A stretch of 64,000 nt of DNA from Halomonas sp. S3-1-1 (GTDB lineage: Bacteria > Pseudomonadota > Gammaproteobacteria > Pseudomonadales > Halomonadaceae), in the NCBI RefSeq assembly GCF_023757625.1, contig NZ_JALGBZ010000004.1, forward strand, positions 1-64,000. The letters run 5' to 3'. Shown one piece after another: positions 36,399 to 45,908 of the stretch. A program made the position numbers and the translations under genes. Numbering within the stretch: position 1 is the stretch's first letter; every line of letters starts with the position of its first letter. Under the pieces are notes generated by a model, which searched no databases, was not told where the DNA came from, and saw only the letters and a program-made list of their open reading frames with translations.

Positions 36399-37295
36399 AT
36401 GGACTATCCCACGCTTGAAGATGTGATCGGCAATACGCCGCTGGTGCGGTTAAAGCGCATCAGCGCCGGGCGTAACAACACGCTGTTGGCCAAGCTCGAA
36501 GGCAACAACCCGGCAGGCTCGGTGAAGGACCGCCCGGCGCTGTCGATGCTGGCCGAGGCCGAGGCGCGCGGTGAGATCACGCCAGGCGATACCCTCGTGG
36601 AAGCCACCTCGGGCAATACCGGCATTGCGCTGGCAATGGCCGCCGCGATCAAGGGCTACAACATGGTGCTGGTGATGCCGGAAAACGCCTCCAGCGAGCG
36701 CAAGCAGGCCATGGCCGCCTTCGGGGCCACGCTAATTTCGGCAAGCCAGCAGGGCGGCATGGAAGAAGCCCGCGACATCGCCGATGAGATGATTGCCAGC
36801 GGCAAGGGCAAGCCTCTGAACCAGTTCGCCAACCCGGATAACCCGCTGGCGCACTATCGCACCACTGGCCCGGAGCTTTGGCGCCAGACCGGCGGCGAGA
36901 TCACTCACTTCGTCAGCTCCATGGGCACCACCGGCACCATCATGGGTGTGTCGCGCTATTTGAAGGAGCAAAACAGCGCGATCGAGATCGTGGGTCTCCA
37001 GCCGGCAGACGGCGCGAGCATTCCCGGTATTCGCCGCTGGCCCGAAGCGTACCTGCCGGCCATCTTCGAGGCCCCGCGGGTGGACACGGTGCTCGATATT
37101 GGCCAAAAAGAGGCCGAAAGCCACATGCGAAGGCTGGCCCGGGAAGAGGGCATTCTTGCCGGCGTCTCCTCCGGCGGTAGCCTGGCGGGGGCGCTGCGCA
37201 TTGCCGAGCAGGTGGAGAACGCGGTGATCGTCTTTATCGTCTGCGACCGTGGCGACCGCTACCTTTCGACCAACCTGTTCGATACGGCGTCCTAA
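36399..37295 (+). CDS. cysM: Cysteine synthase B (O-acetylserine sulfhydrylase)
   Basis: A 298-residue PLP enzyme that makes cysteine from O-acetylserine and sulfide or thiosulfate. The PLP lysine is K43 in NPAGSVKDRPA. Phosphate-loop and substrate blocks are EATSGNTGIALAMAAA, MPENASSERKQ, GTTGTIMGVSRYLKE and GVSSGGSLAGAL. CysM-type details such as IGNTPLVRL plus the length near 300 support CysM rather than CysK. I use the ATG at 36399, with AAGGA upstream; the longer frame to 36321 covers the promoter. The gacS-cysM-rlmD-relA order is shared with pseudomonads. Confidence 0.94.
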   Translation: MDYPTLEDVIGNTPLVRLKRISAGRNNTLLAKLEGNNPAGSVKDRPALSMLAEAEARGEITPGDTLVEATSGNTGIALAMAAAIKGYNMVLVMPENASSERKQAMAAFGATLISASQQGGMEEARDIADEMIASGKGKPLNQFANPDNPLAHYRTTGPELWRQTGGEITHFVSSMGTTGTIMGVSRYLKEQNSAIEIVGLQPADGASIPGIRRWPEAYLPAIFEAPRVDTVLDIGQKEAESHMRRLAREEGILAGVSSGGSLAGALRIAEQVENAVIVFIVCDRGDRYLSTNLFDTAS

Positions 37296-37412
37296 GCCGG
37301 CTCGTTTAACAACGCGGGCATGGTTTAAAGCCCGAACAAGCGCCGTTTTTTGAAACACGACTATTGGAATACACGATGCTCTGGATAGACCCCACGGTGC
37401 TGGATCGCTTTT

Positions 37413-38831
37413 ATGCTGGGTAAAAAGCGGCCGCCGCGCCCTAAATCCGGCCACTCCGGGCTAGCTCGTACGCCCGCCGCGGCGCCTGTGAAAGGTGTCG
37501 AAGGCAGTGCCTTGACCATCGACCGGCTCGCCCACGACGGGCGCGGTATCGCCCATAACGCGGCGGGTAAAACCGTGTTCGTCGAAAAAGCGCTGCCCGG
37601 CGAAACCGTCGAAGCGGCGGTGCATATTCAGAGAAAGCGCTTCGACGAGGCTCACGTCAAGGCGCTTTTGACCCGCTCGGAGAAACGGGTCACGCCGCCG
37701 TGCCCCTATTTCGAGCGCTGCGGCGGCTGCGATTTGCAGCACCTGGCGCTTACGGCTCAGCGCGAGCACAAACGTCAGGTGGTCGAGGAGCTATTCGCCC
37801 GCCAAGCCATGACGCTACCCGACGTTACGCTGCTCGACGGCGACACCGAGCACTACCGCCGCCGGGCCCGATTGGGCGTACGCGTGGATGGTCAGGAGAA
37901 CGTGCTGCTGGGCTTTCGGGCAGCCGGTAGCCACCGCCTGGTGAACATCGAACACTGCCACGTGCTGGTGCCCGAGCTCTCAGGGCTGATCGCACCGCTC
38001 AAGGCGCTGCTCGACACCCTGAGCGCTCCGCGTCAGGTAGGGCATCTCGAGCTGATCAAACCCCTGGGGGCGCCGGTGGTGCTGGTGCGCCAGCTTAAGG
38101 CTAACGCCCAGGACACTGCCGCCTGGCGCGACTTTGCATTGGCGCAGGGCGTGAGCGTCGGCGCCTTCGTCGGGCGTGAGAATGCGACACTCGAGTGGTT
38201 CGTCGAGGTGCCAGTCCTCGAGGATGAGCTGGGCCTTGGCGCAAGCGTTGTCGATCAAAAGGCGCCGGTCAACGTAACGCTCGGCTTCGAGCCCGGGGAT
38301 TTTCTTCAGGTGAATCAACAGGTCAACCAGCGCATGGTGAACCAGGTGCTGGAGTGGCTGACACCGACGCTTGCATCTTCGCCGGCGCCACACGTACTTG
38401 ACCTCTTCGCCGGCATCGGTAACTTCAGTGTGCCGCTGGCGCTAAGTGGCGCGAGCGTGCACGCCGTCGAGGGTAGCCAGGACATGGTCGAGCGGATCGA
38501 GCAAAACGCCGCGCGCCACGGGCTCGAGTTAGTCGCACGTCAAGCGGACTTGAACCGCGAGGCGAGCGTGGCGGCGCTGTTCGAGGGCGACGAGGCCATT
38601 GAAGCGGTCGTGCTCGACCCGCCTCGCGACGGCGCCGAGGCGATTTGCCAAGCGCTTGGCCGCCACCGTGTGCCCAGTGTGGTGTATATCTCCTGCGACC
38701 CGGCAACGCTTGCGCGCGATGCGGCGCATCTTTCAAGTCAGGGCTATCGCATGGCGGCGGTGGCCGTGGCGGACATGTTCGTACATACCGCACACATTGA
38801 AACGATGGTGCTGTTCGAATACCGAGGTTAG
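37413..38831 (+). CDS. rlmD: 23S rRNA (uracil-1939-C5) methyltransferase RlmD
   Basis: A 472-residue SAM-dependent RNA methyltransferase. A basic N-terminus precedes a TRAM domain (about 30-90). The iron-sulfur cysteines are C97, C103 and C106 in CPYFERCGGC, plus a Cys in NIEHCHVL near 182. The methyltransferase fold has LDLFAGIGNFSVPLA, VLDPPRDGAE and the catalytic Cys in YISCDPATLARD. It methylates U1939 of 23S rRNA. relA follows after 65 bases, as in Pseudomonas and E. coli relatives. Confidence 0.94.
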   Translation: MLGKKRPPRPKSGHSGLARTPAAAPVKGVEGSALTIDRLAHDGRGIAHNAAGKTVFVEKALPGETVEAAVHIQRKRFDEAHVKALLTRSEKRVTPPCPYFERCGGCDLQHLALTAQREHKRQVVEELFARQAMTLPDVTLLDGDTEHYRRRARLGVRVDGQENVLLGFRAAGSHRLVNIEHCHVLVPELSGLIAPLKALLDTLSAPRQVGHLELIKPLGAPVVLVRQLKANAQDTAAWRDFALAQGVSVGAFVGRENATLEWFVEVPVLEDELGLGASVVDQKAPVNVTLGFEPGDFLQVNQQVNQRMVNQVLEWLTPTLASSPAPHVLDLFAGIGNFSVPLALSGASVHAVEGSQDMVERIEQNAARHGLELVARQADLNREASVAALFEGDEAIEAVVLDPPRDGAEAICQALGRHRVPSVVYISCDPATLARDAAHLSSQGYRMAAVAVADMFVHTAHIETMVLFEYRG

Positions 38832-38896
38832 GCCCTCATTTGGCGCTACACTTACAGCGGGGTAAGCGCCGTTAGTTCAAAGGACGAGTCATTGCC

Positions 38897-41173
38897 ATGG
38901 TGAAAGTGCGTGAAGACCAGCCGCTGACCCAGACCGGCCGGGTGGATGTAGAGCAGTGGTTGACGCGCTTGAAAGAGAGCGTTCGTCTACCCGAGCCCGA
39001 GCGGCTGATCGAGGCCTGCGAGCTGGCCGAAATGCTCGAGCGTCAGGCGCCCAAGACCCATCGCGTGTGGCTGTCGCCGGGCATGAGCTTTCGCATGGGG
39101 CTCGAGATGGCAGACATTCTCGCCGATCTCAAGCTCGATCAGGCAGCGCTCGAGGCGGCGGTGCTCTACCGCTCGGTGCGCGAAGGGCTGATCAGCCTTG
39201 AGGGCATCACCAAGCGCTTTGGCGAAGAGGTCTCCAGCCTGATCGACGGCGTGCTGCAGATGGCGGCCATCAGCTACCCGCTGGTCTCGAATCACGCCAT
39301 GGCCCAGCACAACCAGCAGGAAAACCTGCGCAAGATGCTGGTCAACATGGTCAGCGACGTGCGCGTGGCGCTGATCAAGATCGCAGAGCGCACCTGCGCG
39401 CTGCGCCAAGTCAAAGACGCCCCGCGCGAGAAGTGCCTGCAGGTCGCCCGTGAGGTCGCCGACATCTACGCGCCGCTGGCGCACCGCCTCGGGATCGGCC
39501 AGATCAAGTGGGAGCTCGAGGATCTCTCGTTTCGCTACCTGCACGAGCAGGATTACAAGACCATCGCCAAGCTCCTGGCTGAAAAGCGCCTCGACCGTGA
39601 CCGCTACATTCAGGACGTGGTGGGCACGCTCGAGACGCTGATGCGCGCCCAGAACATCAATGAGTTCGACGTGAAAGGCCGTGCCAAGCACATCTACTCG
39701 ATCTGGCGCAAAATGAAGCGCAAGCGGATCGACTTCTCCCAGGTGCACGACGTCCGTGCGGTGCGCATTCTGGTGCCGGCGGTGACCGACTGCTACACCG
39801 TGCTGGGCATCGTGCATTCGCGCTGGCACCACGTGCCCAACGAATTCGACGACTACATCGCCAACCCGAAGAAAAACGGCTATCAGTCGCTTCACACCGC
39901 CGTCATGGGCCCGGAAAACAAGGTGCTCGAAATCCAGATTCGCACCTTCTCCATGCACGACGAAGCCGAGCTCGGCGTCTGTGCCCACTGGCGCTACAAG
40001 GGCCACGACACCAATGCCAAAAGCCGCAGCTACGAAGAGAAGATCGCCTGGCTTAGGCAGGTGCTCGAGTGGCAGGACGAGGTCGGTGGCTACGGTGACC
40101 TGCGCGAAGGGCTTGCAAGCGATGTCGCCCCGGATCGAATCTACGTGTTCACCCCGGACGGCCACGTGATCGATCTGCCGCGCATCGCCACGCCCATCGA
40201 CTTCGCCTACCGGGTGCATACCGAAATCGGCCATCGCTGCCGCGGCGCCAAAATCAACGGGCGCATCGTGCCGCTCAACTACAAGCTGAAAACCGGTCAG
40301 CAGGTCGAAATCCTGACCGCGACCAAGGGCGGCCCCAGCCGCGACTGGCTCAACCCGAGCCTGGGTTACGTGCGCACCTCCCGCGCTCGGGCCAAAATCC
40401 AGGCCTGGTTCAAGTATCAGGCGCGGGATCAGAACCTGGAAGAAGGGAGGGCGCTGTTCGAGCGCGAGATGAAGCGCCTGGACGTCGACGGCCTCGATAT
40501 GCAAAAGCTCGCCGAGGCGGTCAACTACCAAAGTGCCGATGATATGTACGCCGCTCTCGGGGCGGGGGACCTACGCATTGGCCAGGTGCTTCATCAGGCC
40601 CAGCAGCTCTTTGGCGAAAGCGACGATCAGGAAAAGCTCGAGCGGCTGTTGGCCAAGCCGCGCCGCCAGCAGAGCAAGGCCCCTCAGGGCGATATCACTG
40701 TACTGGGCGTAGGCAATCTGAAAACCAACATGGCGAACTGCTGCAACCCGGTACCCGGCGAGCCGATCATCGGCTTCATCACCCAGGGGCGCGGCGTGAC
40801 GATTCACCGTCAGGAGTGCTCGAACGTGCTGCAGCACCGCCTCGACGAGCCGCAGCGCATCATCGAAGTGGAGTGGGGCGAGCGCGCCCACACCCGCTAC
40901 CCGGTGGCCATCGAAATTCAGGCATGGGACCGCTCCGGCCTTCTGCGCGACGTGACCGGTCTTTTGGGCAATGAAAAGGTCAACGTGCTGGCGGTGAACA
41001 CCCTGACCGACACCGACGAAAGCATCGCAAGGCTTCGTATCACGCTGGAAGTCGACGGTCTCGAAACCCTGGGGCGGCTTTTCTCACGCATTCAGCAGTT
41101 GCCCAACGTCACCGAAGTGCGCCGGCTGCGCGACGCTGACCCGGACAAGAACGCGCGCAAGGGGAGCCACTGA
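38897..41173 (+). CDS. relA: (p)ppGpp synthetase RelA
   Basis: A 758-residue ribosome-associated alarmone synthetase. The hydrolase-like domain is inactive: the HD motif is missing and reads LYRSVREG near 90. The synthetase domain has the EFDD motif (316-319), typical of monofunctional RelA (bifunctional SpoT/Rel have RxKD), then NGYQSLHTAV. A TGS domain (RIYVFTPDGHVIDLP), zinc-finger-like NCCNPVPGEPI and a C-terminal ACT domain follow. It makes ppGpp on amino acid starvation. Its stop overlaps the mazG ATG by one base (TGATG), the usual relA-mazG junction. Confidence 0.96.
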   Translation: MVKVREDQPLTQTGRVDVEQWLTRLKESVRLPEPERLIEACELAEMLERQAPKTHRVWLSPGMSFRMGLEMADILADLKLDQAALEAAVLYRSVREGLISLEGITKRFGEEVSSLIDGVLQMAAISYPLVSNHAMAQHNQQENLRKMLVNMVSDVRVALIKIAERTCALRQVKDAPREKCLQVAREVADIYAPLAHRLGIGQIKWELEDLSFRYLHEQDYKTIAKLLAEKRLDRDRYIQDVVGTLETLMRAQNINEFDVKGRAKHIYSIWRKMKRKRIDFSQVHDVRAVRILVPAVTDCYTVLGIVHSRWHHVPNEFDDYIANPKKNGYQSLHTAVMGPENKVLEIQIRTFSMHDEAELGVCAHWRYKGHDTNAKSRSYEEKIAWLRQVLEWQDEVGGYGDLREGLASDVAPDRIYVFTPDGHVIDLPRIATPIDFAYRVHTEIGHRCRGAKINGRIVPLNYKLKTGQQVEILTATKGGPSRDWLNPSLGYVRTSRARAKIQAWFKYQARDQNLEEGRALFEREMKRLDVDGLDMQKLAEAVNYQSADDMYAALGAGDLRIGQVLHQAQQLFGESDDQEKLERLLAKPRRQQSKAPQGDITVLGVGNLKTNMANCCNPVPGEPIIGFITQGRGVTIHRQECSNVLQHRLDEPQRIIEVEWGERAHTRYPVAIEIQAWDRSGLLRDVTGLLGNEKVNVLAVNTLTDTDESIARLRITLEVDGLETLGRLFSRIQQLPNVTEVRRLRDADPDKNARKGSH

Positions 41174-42000
41174 TGCGTTACGAACTGGCTGACCTGCTCG
41201 AATTGATGCGCGTGTTGCGCGACCCGACCCAGGGCTGCCCCTGGGATGTCGAGCAGCGCTGGGACACCATCGTGCCCCATACCATCGAAGAGGCGTATGA
41301 AGTCGCCGATGCCATCGAGCGGCGCGCCTTCGATGAGCTGCCCGGCGAACTCGGTGATTTGCTTTTTCAAATCGTTTACTACGCGCAGTTCGGCCATGAA
41401 GAGCAGCGCTTTGATTTTTTTGACGTGGTCGATACGCTCACGCGCAAGATGATTCGTCGCCACCCCCACGTGTTTCCCGAGGGCACGCTCGAATCGCGCC
41501 GTGCCCCGGAAGAAAGCGCTGACGATGTCGAACAGCGCCAAGTCAAACACCGCTGGGAAGCATTGAAGGCCGACGAGCGCGAGGGTCGCGCAGAGGAACG
41601 TTCCTCGGCACTCGACGACGTGCCGAGGGCGCTGCCGGCGCTGAGCCGTGCTCACAAGCTTTCCAAACGCGCCGCGCGGGTCGGGTTCGACTGGCCGGAC
41701 ACCCGCGGCGTGCTCGACAAGATTCGCGAAGAGCTTGGCGAAGTCGAAGAGGCGCTGGCCGCCAATAATACGGCGCACGCGCGCGAGGAAGTCGGGGATC
41801 TGCTGTTCGCCGTGGCCAATCTCGCGCGTATCCTCGATGCCGACCCCGAGACGTGCCTGCGCGCGACCAACGCCAAGTTCGAGCGCCGCTTTCGCTACGT
41901 CGAGCGCGGCCTTGAGGAGTCGCAGCGCTCGATGTCAAACGCCACTCTCGACGAAATGGAGCGCCACTGGCAGGCCGCCAAGCGCCAGGAGCGCAGTTAA
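41173..42000 (+). CDS. mazG: Nucleoside triphosphate pyrophosphohydrolase MazG
   Basis: A 275-residue tandem MazG protein. The first half holds CPWDVEQRWDTIVPHTIEEAYEVADAI and ELGDLLFQIVYYAQ. The second repeat holds ALSRAHKLSKRAARVGFDW, KIREELGEVEEAL and EEVGDLLFAVANLAR; the Glu/Asp clusters bind metal. It hydrolyses NTPs to NMPs and lowers ppGpp effects in E. coli. One-base overlap with relA. A short gap with GGAGG precedes ppc. Confidence 0.94.
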   Translation: MRYELADLLELMRVLRDPTQGCPWDVEQRWDTIVPHTIEEAYEVADAIERRAFDELPGELGDLLFQIVYYAQFGHEEQRFDFFDVVDTLTRKMIRRHPHVFPEGTLESRRAPEESADDVEQRQVKHRWEALKADEREGRAEERSSALDDVPRALPALSRAHKLSKRAARVGFDWPDTRGVLDKIREELGEVEEALAANNTAHAREEVGDLLFAVANLARILDADPETCLRATNAKFERRFRYVERGLEESQRSMSNATLDEMERHWQAAKRQERS

Positions 42001-42042
42001 AAACAACACCACCCCACATGGACTTTCCGGGAGGCCAGGTTA

Positions 42043-44691
42043 ATGAGTCATGATCTACACGAATCGCTTCGTGAGAACGTACGTATTTTAGGCGACAGTC
42101 TTGGGCGTACCATCGCCGACGACCTGGGCCAGGGCTTCGTCGATAAAATCGAGACGATTCGCGCCCATGCCAAGCAGGGCCGCCAGGGCGATACGCTTCA
42201 GCAGCGCGCGTTGATCGAGTACCTGCGCGAGCTGCCCGAGCGTGATTTGCTTCCAGTCACCCGCGCGTTCAACCAGTTTCTCAACCTGGCCAACATCGCC
42301 GAGCAGCACTACCGCGCGCGCTTTCGCCGCGTCGAGGACTACAAGCCCGGCACGCAGCCGGTGCTGGGCGAGCTTCTGGAGCGCGCCCGTCAGGCCGGCA
42401 ACTCGCCGCGCTCGCTGGTCGAGACGCTGGCCAACATGCGCGTCGAGCTCGTGCTGACCGCTCACCCGACCGAAGTCATTCGCCGCACCCTGATTCAAAA
42501 GTACGACGCCATCGACGAGTGCTTGAGCGTTATCGAAAGCGCTGACGAGTACCCCGAGCGCGGCGAACGCGCCCGCGGCCGGCTCAACGAGCTGATCAGC
42601 CAGGCCTGGCATACCGACGAAATTCGCCACGAGCGGCCCACCCCGGTGGACGAGGCCAAGTGGGGCTTCGCGGTGATCGAGAACTCGCTTTGGCAGGCGG
42701 TGCCGGATTTTCACCGCGATTTGGACAACCTGCTACTGGAAACCGCCGGCGAGCGCCTGCCGCTGGACGCCGCGCCGATTCGCTACGCCTCCTGGATGGG
42801 CGGCGATCGTGACGGCAACCCGAACGTGACCGCGCGCGTGACCAAAGAGGTGCTGCTGCTCGGTCGCTGGATGGCGGCGGATCTCTACCTTCGCGATCTC
42901 GAGCAGCTCAAGACCGAGCTTTCCATGTGGAAGGCGAACAGCGCCATGAAAGCCGAAGTGGGCGATGTGACCGAGCCCTACCGCGAGCTCTTGAAGCGCC
43001 TGCTGCAGAAGGTCGAGGCGACGCGCGACTGGGCGAAAGCCGGCCTCGATGGTCAAAACTTCGACGGCGGACCGATCATCGAAACCCGTGATCAGCTCTA
43101 CGCGCCGCTTCTGGCCTGTTACCGCTCGCTTTGCGATGTCGGCCTGGACACCGTCGCCAACGGGGCGCTGCTCGATACGCTGCGCCGCGTGGCGGTGTTT
43201 GGAGTAACGCTCACCAAGCTCGACCTGCGCCAGGAGGCGAGCCGCCATACCCAGCTGATGGAAGAGCTGACCAGCGAACTTAGCCTTGGCCACTACCAGC
43301 AGTGGGATGAGGCCGAGCGCCAGGCGTTCCTGCTCGAGGAGTTGGCCTCCAGCCGCCCGCTCATCCCAAGACGCTGGGAGTGCTCGGCGGAATCTCGTGA
43401 GGTGATCGATACCTTCAAGGTGATTGCGGGGGAGCACGCCGAGGCGCTGGGCACCTATATCATCTCCATGGCCGCCGAGCCCTCGGACGTACTCACTGTC
43501 GCGCTTTTGATGAAAGAGACCGGTGGGCGCGTGTCGCTGCCTATCGCACCGCTGTTCGAGACGCTCAACGACCTGGACAACGCCGCTGGCGCCATCGATA
43601 AACTCCTGGCGCTGCCGGGCTACCGGTCGCTGGTCAAGGACCGCCAGGAAGTGATGATCGGCTACTCCGACTCCGCCAAGGACGCCGGCCAGCTGGCCGC
43701 GGCCTGGGCGCAGTACCGCGCTCAGGAGTCGCTGGTCGAGGTGTGCAAGCGCCACGGGGTCGACTTGACGCTGTTTCACGGACGCGGCGGCACCGTCGGG
43801 CGCGGGGGCGGCCCGGCCCACGCGGCGATTTTGTCCCAGCCGCCGGGCTCGGTGAATGGAAGCCTGCGCGTAACCGAGCAGGGCGAGATGATCCGCTTCA
43901 AGTTCGGCCAGCCGGATATCGCGCTGCGCTCGATGGAGATTTACGCCTGCGCGGTGCTGGAGGCGACACTGCTGCCACCGCCGGCCCCGCAGCCCGAATG
44001 GCGCAAGGAGATGGACGAGCTCGCCCGCGTGGCGCACGCAGGCTACGTCGGCGTGGTTCGCGAGGACCCGGATTTCGTGCCCTATTTCCGCGCGGTGACG
44101 CCGGAAGGCGCCCTGGGGCGGCTGCCTCTGGGCTCGCGGCCGACCAAACGGCGTCAGGACGGCGGCGTGGAAACGCTGCGCGCCATCCCGTGGATTTTCG
44201 CCTGGACCCAGATACGCCTGATGCTGCCGGCCTGGCTTGGCAGCGGCGAGGCCTTCGCCAATCGCCTCGAGCAACCCGGCGGGCGAGAAGTCCTTCAGGA
44301 GATGCGCCGCGAGTGGCCGTTTTTCGGCACCTATCTCGACATGCTCGAGATGCTGTTGGCCAAGGCGGACGTGGCGATCGCCGCCTACTACGAGCACCGA
44401 CTGGTGGACGAGCCCTCGCTCAAGGCGCTGGGTAAACAGCTGCGCGAGCGCTTCGCGCGCCTTGAAGTCGCGGTACTGGATATCGCCGATCAAAAGGCGC
44501 TGTTGGAGAACACGCCGCTGATTCGTCAGGCGATCGACGTACGCAATCCCTACATCGACCCGCTTCACGGCCTGCAGGCGGAGCTTTTGCAGCGTAACCG
44601 CGACGCCGACGGCGCGATCAGCGCCGATCTTTCGCGGGCGTTGATGGTGACCATGGCCGGCATTGCCGCCGGGCTCAGAAACACCGGATAA
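42043..44691 (+). CDS. ppc: Phosphoenolpyruvate carboxylase
   Basis: An 882-residue enzyme that carboxylates PEP to oxaloacetate, refilling the TCA cycle. The catalytic His141 lies in LTAHPTEVIRRT. Other signatures are WMGGDRDGNPNVT, KLDLRQEASRHT, MIGYSDSAKDAGQLAA and FHGRGGTVGRGGGPAHAAI. The C-terminal NTG tail, which binds the aspartate inhibitor site region, is intact. Length matches E. coli Ppc (883). A terminator follows 20 bases after the stop. Confidence 0.97.
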   Translation: MSHDLHESLRENVRILGDSLGRTIADDLGQGFVDKIETIRAHAKQGRQGDTLQQRALIEYLRELPERDLLPVTRAFNQFLNLANIAEQHYRARFRRVEDYKPGTQPVLGELLERARQAGNSPRSLVETLANMRVELVLTAHPTEVIRRTLIQKYDAIDECLSVIESADEYPERGERARGRLNELISQAWHTDEIRHERPTPVDEAKWGFAVIENSLWQAVPDFHRDLDNLLLETAGERLPLDAAPIRYASWMGGDRDGNPNVTARVTKEVLLLGRWMAADLYLRDLEQLKTELSMWKANSAMKAEVGDVTEPYRELLKRLLQKVEATRDWAKAGLDGQNFDGGPIIETRDQLYAPLLACYRSLCDVGLDTVANGALLDTLRRVAVFGVTLTKLDLRQEASRHTQLMEELTSELSLGHYQQWDEAERQAFLLEELASSRPLIPRRWECSAESREVIDTFKVIAGEHAEALGTYIISMAAEPSDVLTVALLMKETGGRVSLPIAPLFETLNDLDNAAGAIDKLLALPGYRSLVKDRQEVMIGYSDSAKDAGQLAAAWAQYRAQESLVEVCKRHGVDLTLFHGRGGTVGRGGGPAHAAILSQPPGSVNGSLRVTEQGEMIRFKFGQPDIALRSMEIYACAVLEATLLPPPAPQPEWRKEMDELARVAHAGYVGVVREDPDFVPYFRAVTPEGALGRLPLGSRPTKRRQDGGVETLRAIPWIFAWTQIRLMLPAWLGSGEAFANRLEQPGGREVLQEMRREWPFFGTYLDMLEMLLAKADVAIAAYYEHRLVDEPSLKALGKQLRERFARLEVAVLDIADQKALLENTPLIRQAIDVRNPYIDPLHGLQAELLQRNRDADGAISADLSRALMVTMAGIAAGLRNTG

Positions 44692-44711
44692 CGCGTAAGG
44701 CGTGTCCTCTT

Positions 44712-44742
44712 GCCGCCGCCCCTGGGCGGCGGCGTTTCTTTT
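44712..44742 (+). terminator. Terminator of ppc
   Basis: GCCGCCGCC (44712-44720) pairs with GGCGGCGGC (44725-44733) around a CCTG loop, then GTTTCTTTTT. It lies between ppc and rluF. Confidence 0.88.
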
Positions 44743-44763
44743 TAAATGCAAGTCAGGCGTGTT

Positions 44764-45831
44764 ATGTCGCTTAAAACATCGACCCGGATCAACAAGTATA
44801 TCAGCGAAAGCGGGCTCTGCTCGCGCCGCGAGGCGGACCGCTTCGTCGAGCAGGGCAACGTCTACATCAACGGGCGCCGCGCAACGACCGGCGATCAGGT
44901 CGTGGCCGGCGACCGGGTCAAGGTCAACGGTCAGGAGATCGAACCTCAGGAAGCCGAGGATCTGGTGCTGATCGCACTGAACAAGCCGGTGGGGATCGTC
45001 AGCACCACCGAGTCCAGCGAAAAGGCCAATATCGTCGATTTCGTGGGTCACGGCGTGCGCATCTTTCCCATCGGTCGCCTCGATAAGGACTCCCTGGGGC
45101 TAATCCTGCTGACCAACAACGGCGATCTGGTCAACAAGATTCTCAGAGCCAACAATAATCACGAAAAGGAGTACGTGGTCACGGTCAACAAGCCCGTGAC
45201 CGATGAGTTCATTGACGGGATGCAGGCCGGCGTGCCGATCCTTGGCCAGGTCACCAAAAAGTGCAAGGTGGAGAAGGTGTCGACATTCGCCTTCAACATC
45301 ACCCTGGTGCAGGGCCTCAATCGCCAGATTCGCCGCATGTGCGAATACTTCGGTTTCGAGGTGGTGGAGCTCGTGCGTACGCGCATCATGAACGTTGCGC
45401 TCAAGGGCCTGGCCCTGGGCGACTGGCGTGATTTAACGCCCAAGGAGATCGACACGATCGTCCGGCTCACCGAGGGCTCGGAGGATGCGCCGCCGCCCGC
45501 GACGCAAAAGCCGAAACCGCGTGCGAAAAAGGGCGCCTCCAACCAGGCGGGTGCCCCGAAGGCGCGAAGCGGTACCGCTCGCAAGGCCAAACCCGCTGGG
45601 CGAGGTAAGCCTGGTGGCGGCAAACCCGCGCCTAAAGGGTCCGGCAAGCCGCCGGTAAAGGGCAAGCCGAAGGCGGCAGGTAATGCCGCTCAGGCAAAGC
45701 GAGCGGGAAAGCCCACCGGCAAGTCGGCCACTAAAACCGCCGGTAAGCCTTTGGCAAAAAACGGCGGCAAACCGGCAGGAAAGGGGCGGGCCGCGTCGGC
45801 CAAACCCGCTCGGGGTAAAAGCAAGCGCTAG
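44764..45831 (+). CDS. rluF: 23S rRNA pseudouridine-2604 synthase RluF with long basic tail
   Basis: A 355-residue RsuA-family pseudouridine synthase. The S4 domain is [32 protein letters not shown]. The catalytic block is [18 protein letters not shown] with the active-site Asp. [19 protein letters not shown] and [12 protein letters not shown] complete the RluF pattern, which closely follows E. coli RluF. After about residue 240 comes a tail of some 115 residues rich in Lys, Gly, Ala and Pro (KPAGKG-type runs), longer than in E. coli. I use the ATG at 44764 because the one at 44746 lies in the ppc terminator. Confidence 0.92.
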   Translation: MSLKTSTRINKYISESGLCSRREADRFVEQGNVYINGRRATTGDQVVAGDRVKVNGQEIEPQEAEDLVLIALNKPVGIVSTTESSEKANIVDFVGHGVRIFPIGRLDKDSLGLILLTNNGDLVNKILRANNNHEKEYVVTVNKPVTDEFIDGMQAGVPILGQVTKKCKVEKVSTFAFNITLVQGLNRQIRRMCEYFGFEVVELVRTRIMNVALKGLALGDWRDLTPKEIDTIVRLTEGSEDAPPPATQKPKPRAKKGASNQAGAPKARSGTARKAKPAGRGKPGGGKPAPKGSGKPPVKGKPKAAGNAAQAKRAGKPTGKSATKTAGKPLAKNGGKPAGKGRAASAKPARGKSKR

Positions 45832-45856
45832 CGCTGCCAAACAGCCTTCCGAAATC

Positions 45857-45892
45857 AAAAAACCGAGCGCTTGTGAAAATGCTCGGTTTTTT
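45857..45892. terminator. Bidirectional terminator between rluF and trpG
   Basis: AAAAAACCGAGC (45857-45868) pairs with GCTCGGTTTTTT (45881-45892) around a 12-base loop. A and T tracts on both strands let it end rluF (plus) and the trpREG unit (minus). Confidence 0.9.
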
Positions 45893-45908
45893 GTGGATGT
45901 TCGAAGCA

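Noticed and set aside
37317..37355. Terminator after cysM
   Set aside because: CGGGC/GCCCG forms only a 5-bp stem with a long loop, and the T run is 14 bases away, so support is too weak.
38987..40531. A 514-codon minus-strand frame opposite relA
   Set aside because: Shadow of relA; the antisense product shows no recognisable sequence.
42733..45051. A 772-codon open frame on the minus strand opposite ppc and rluF
   Set aside because: It runs through two well-supported genes and a terminator and shows no domain. It is a codon-bias shadow.
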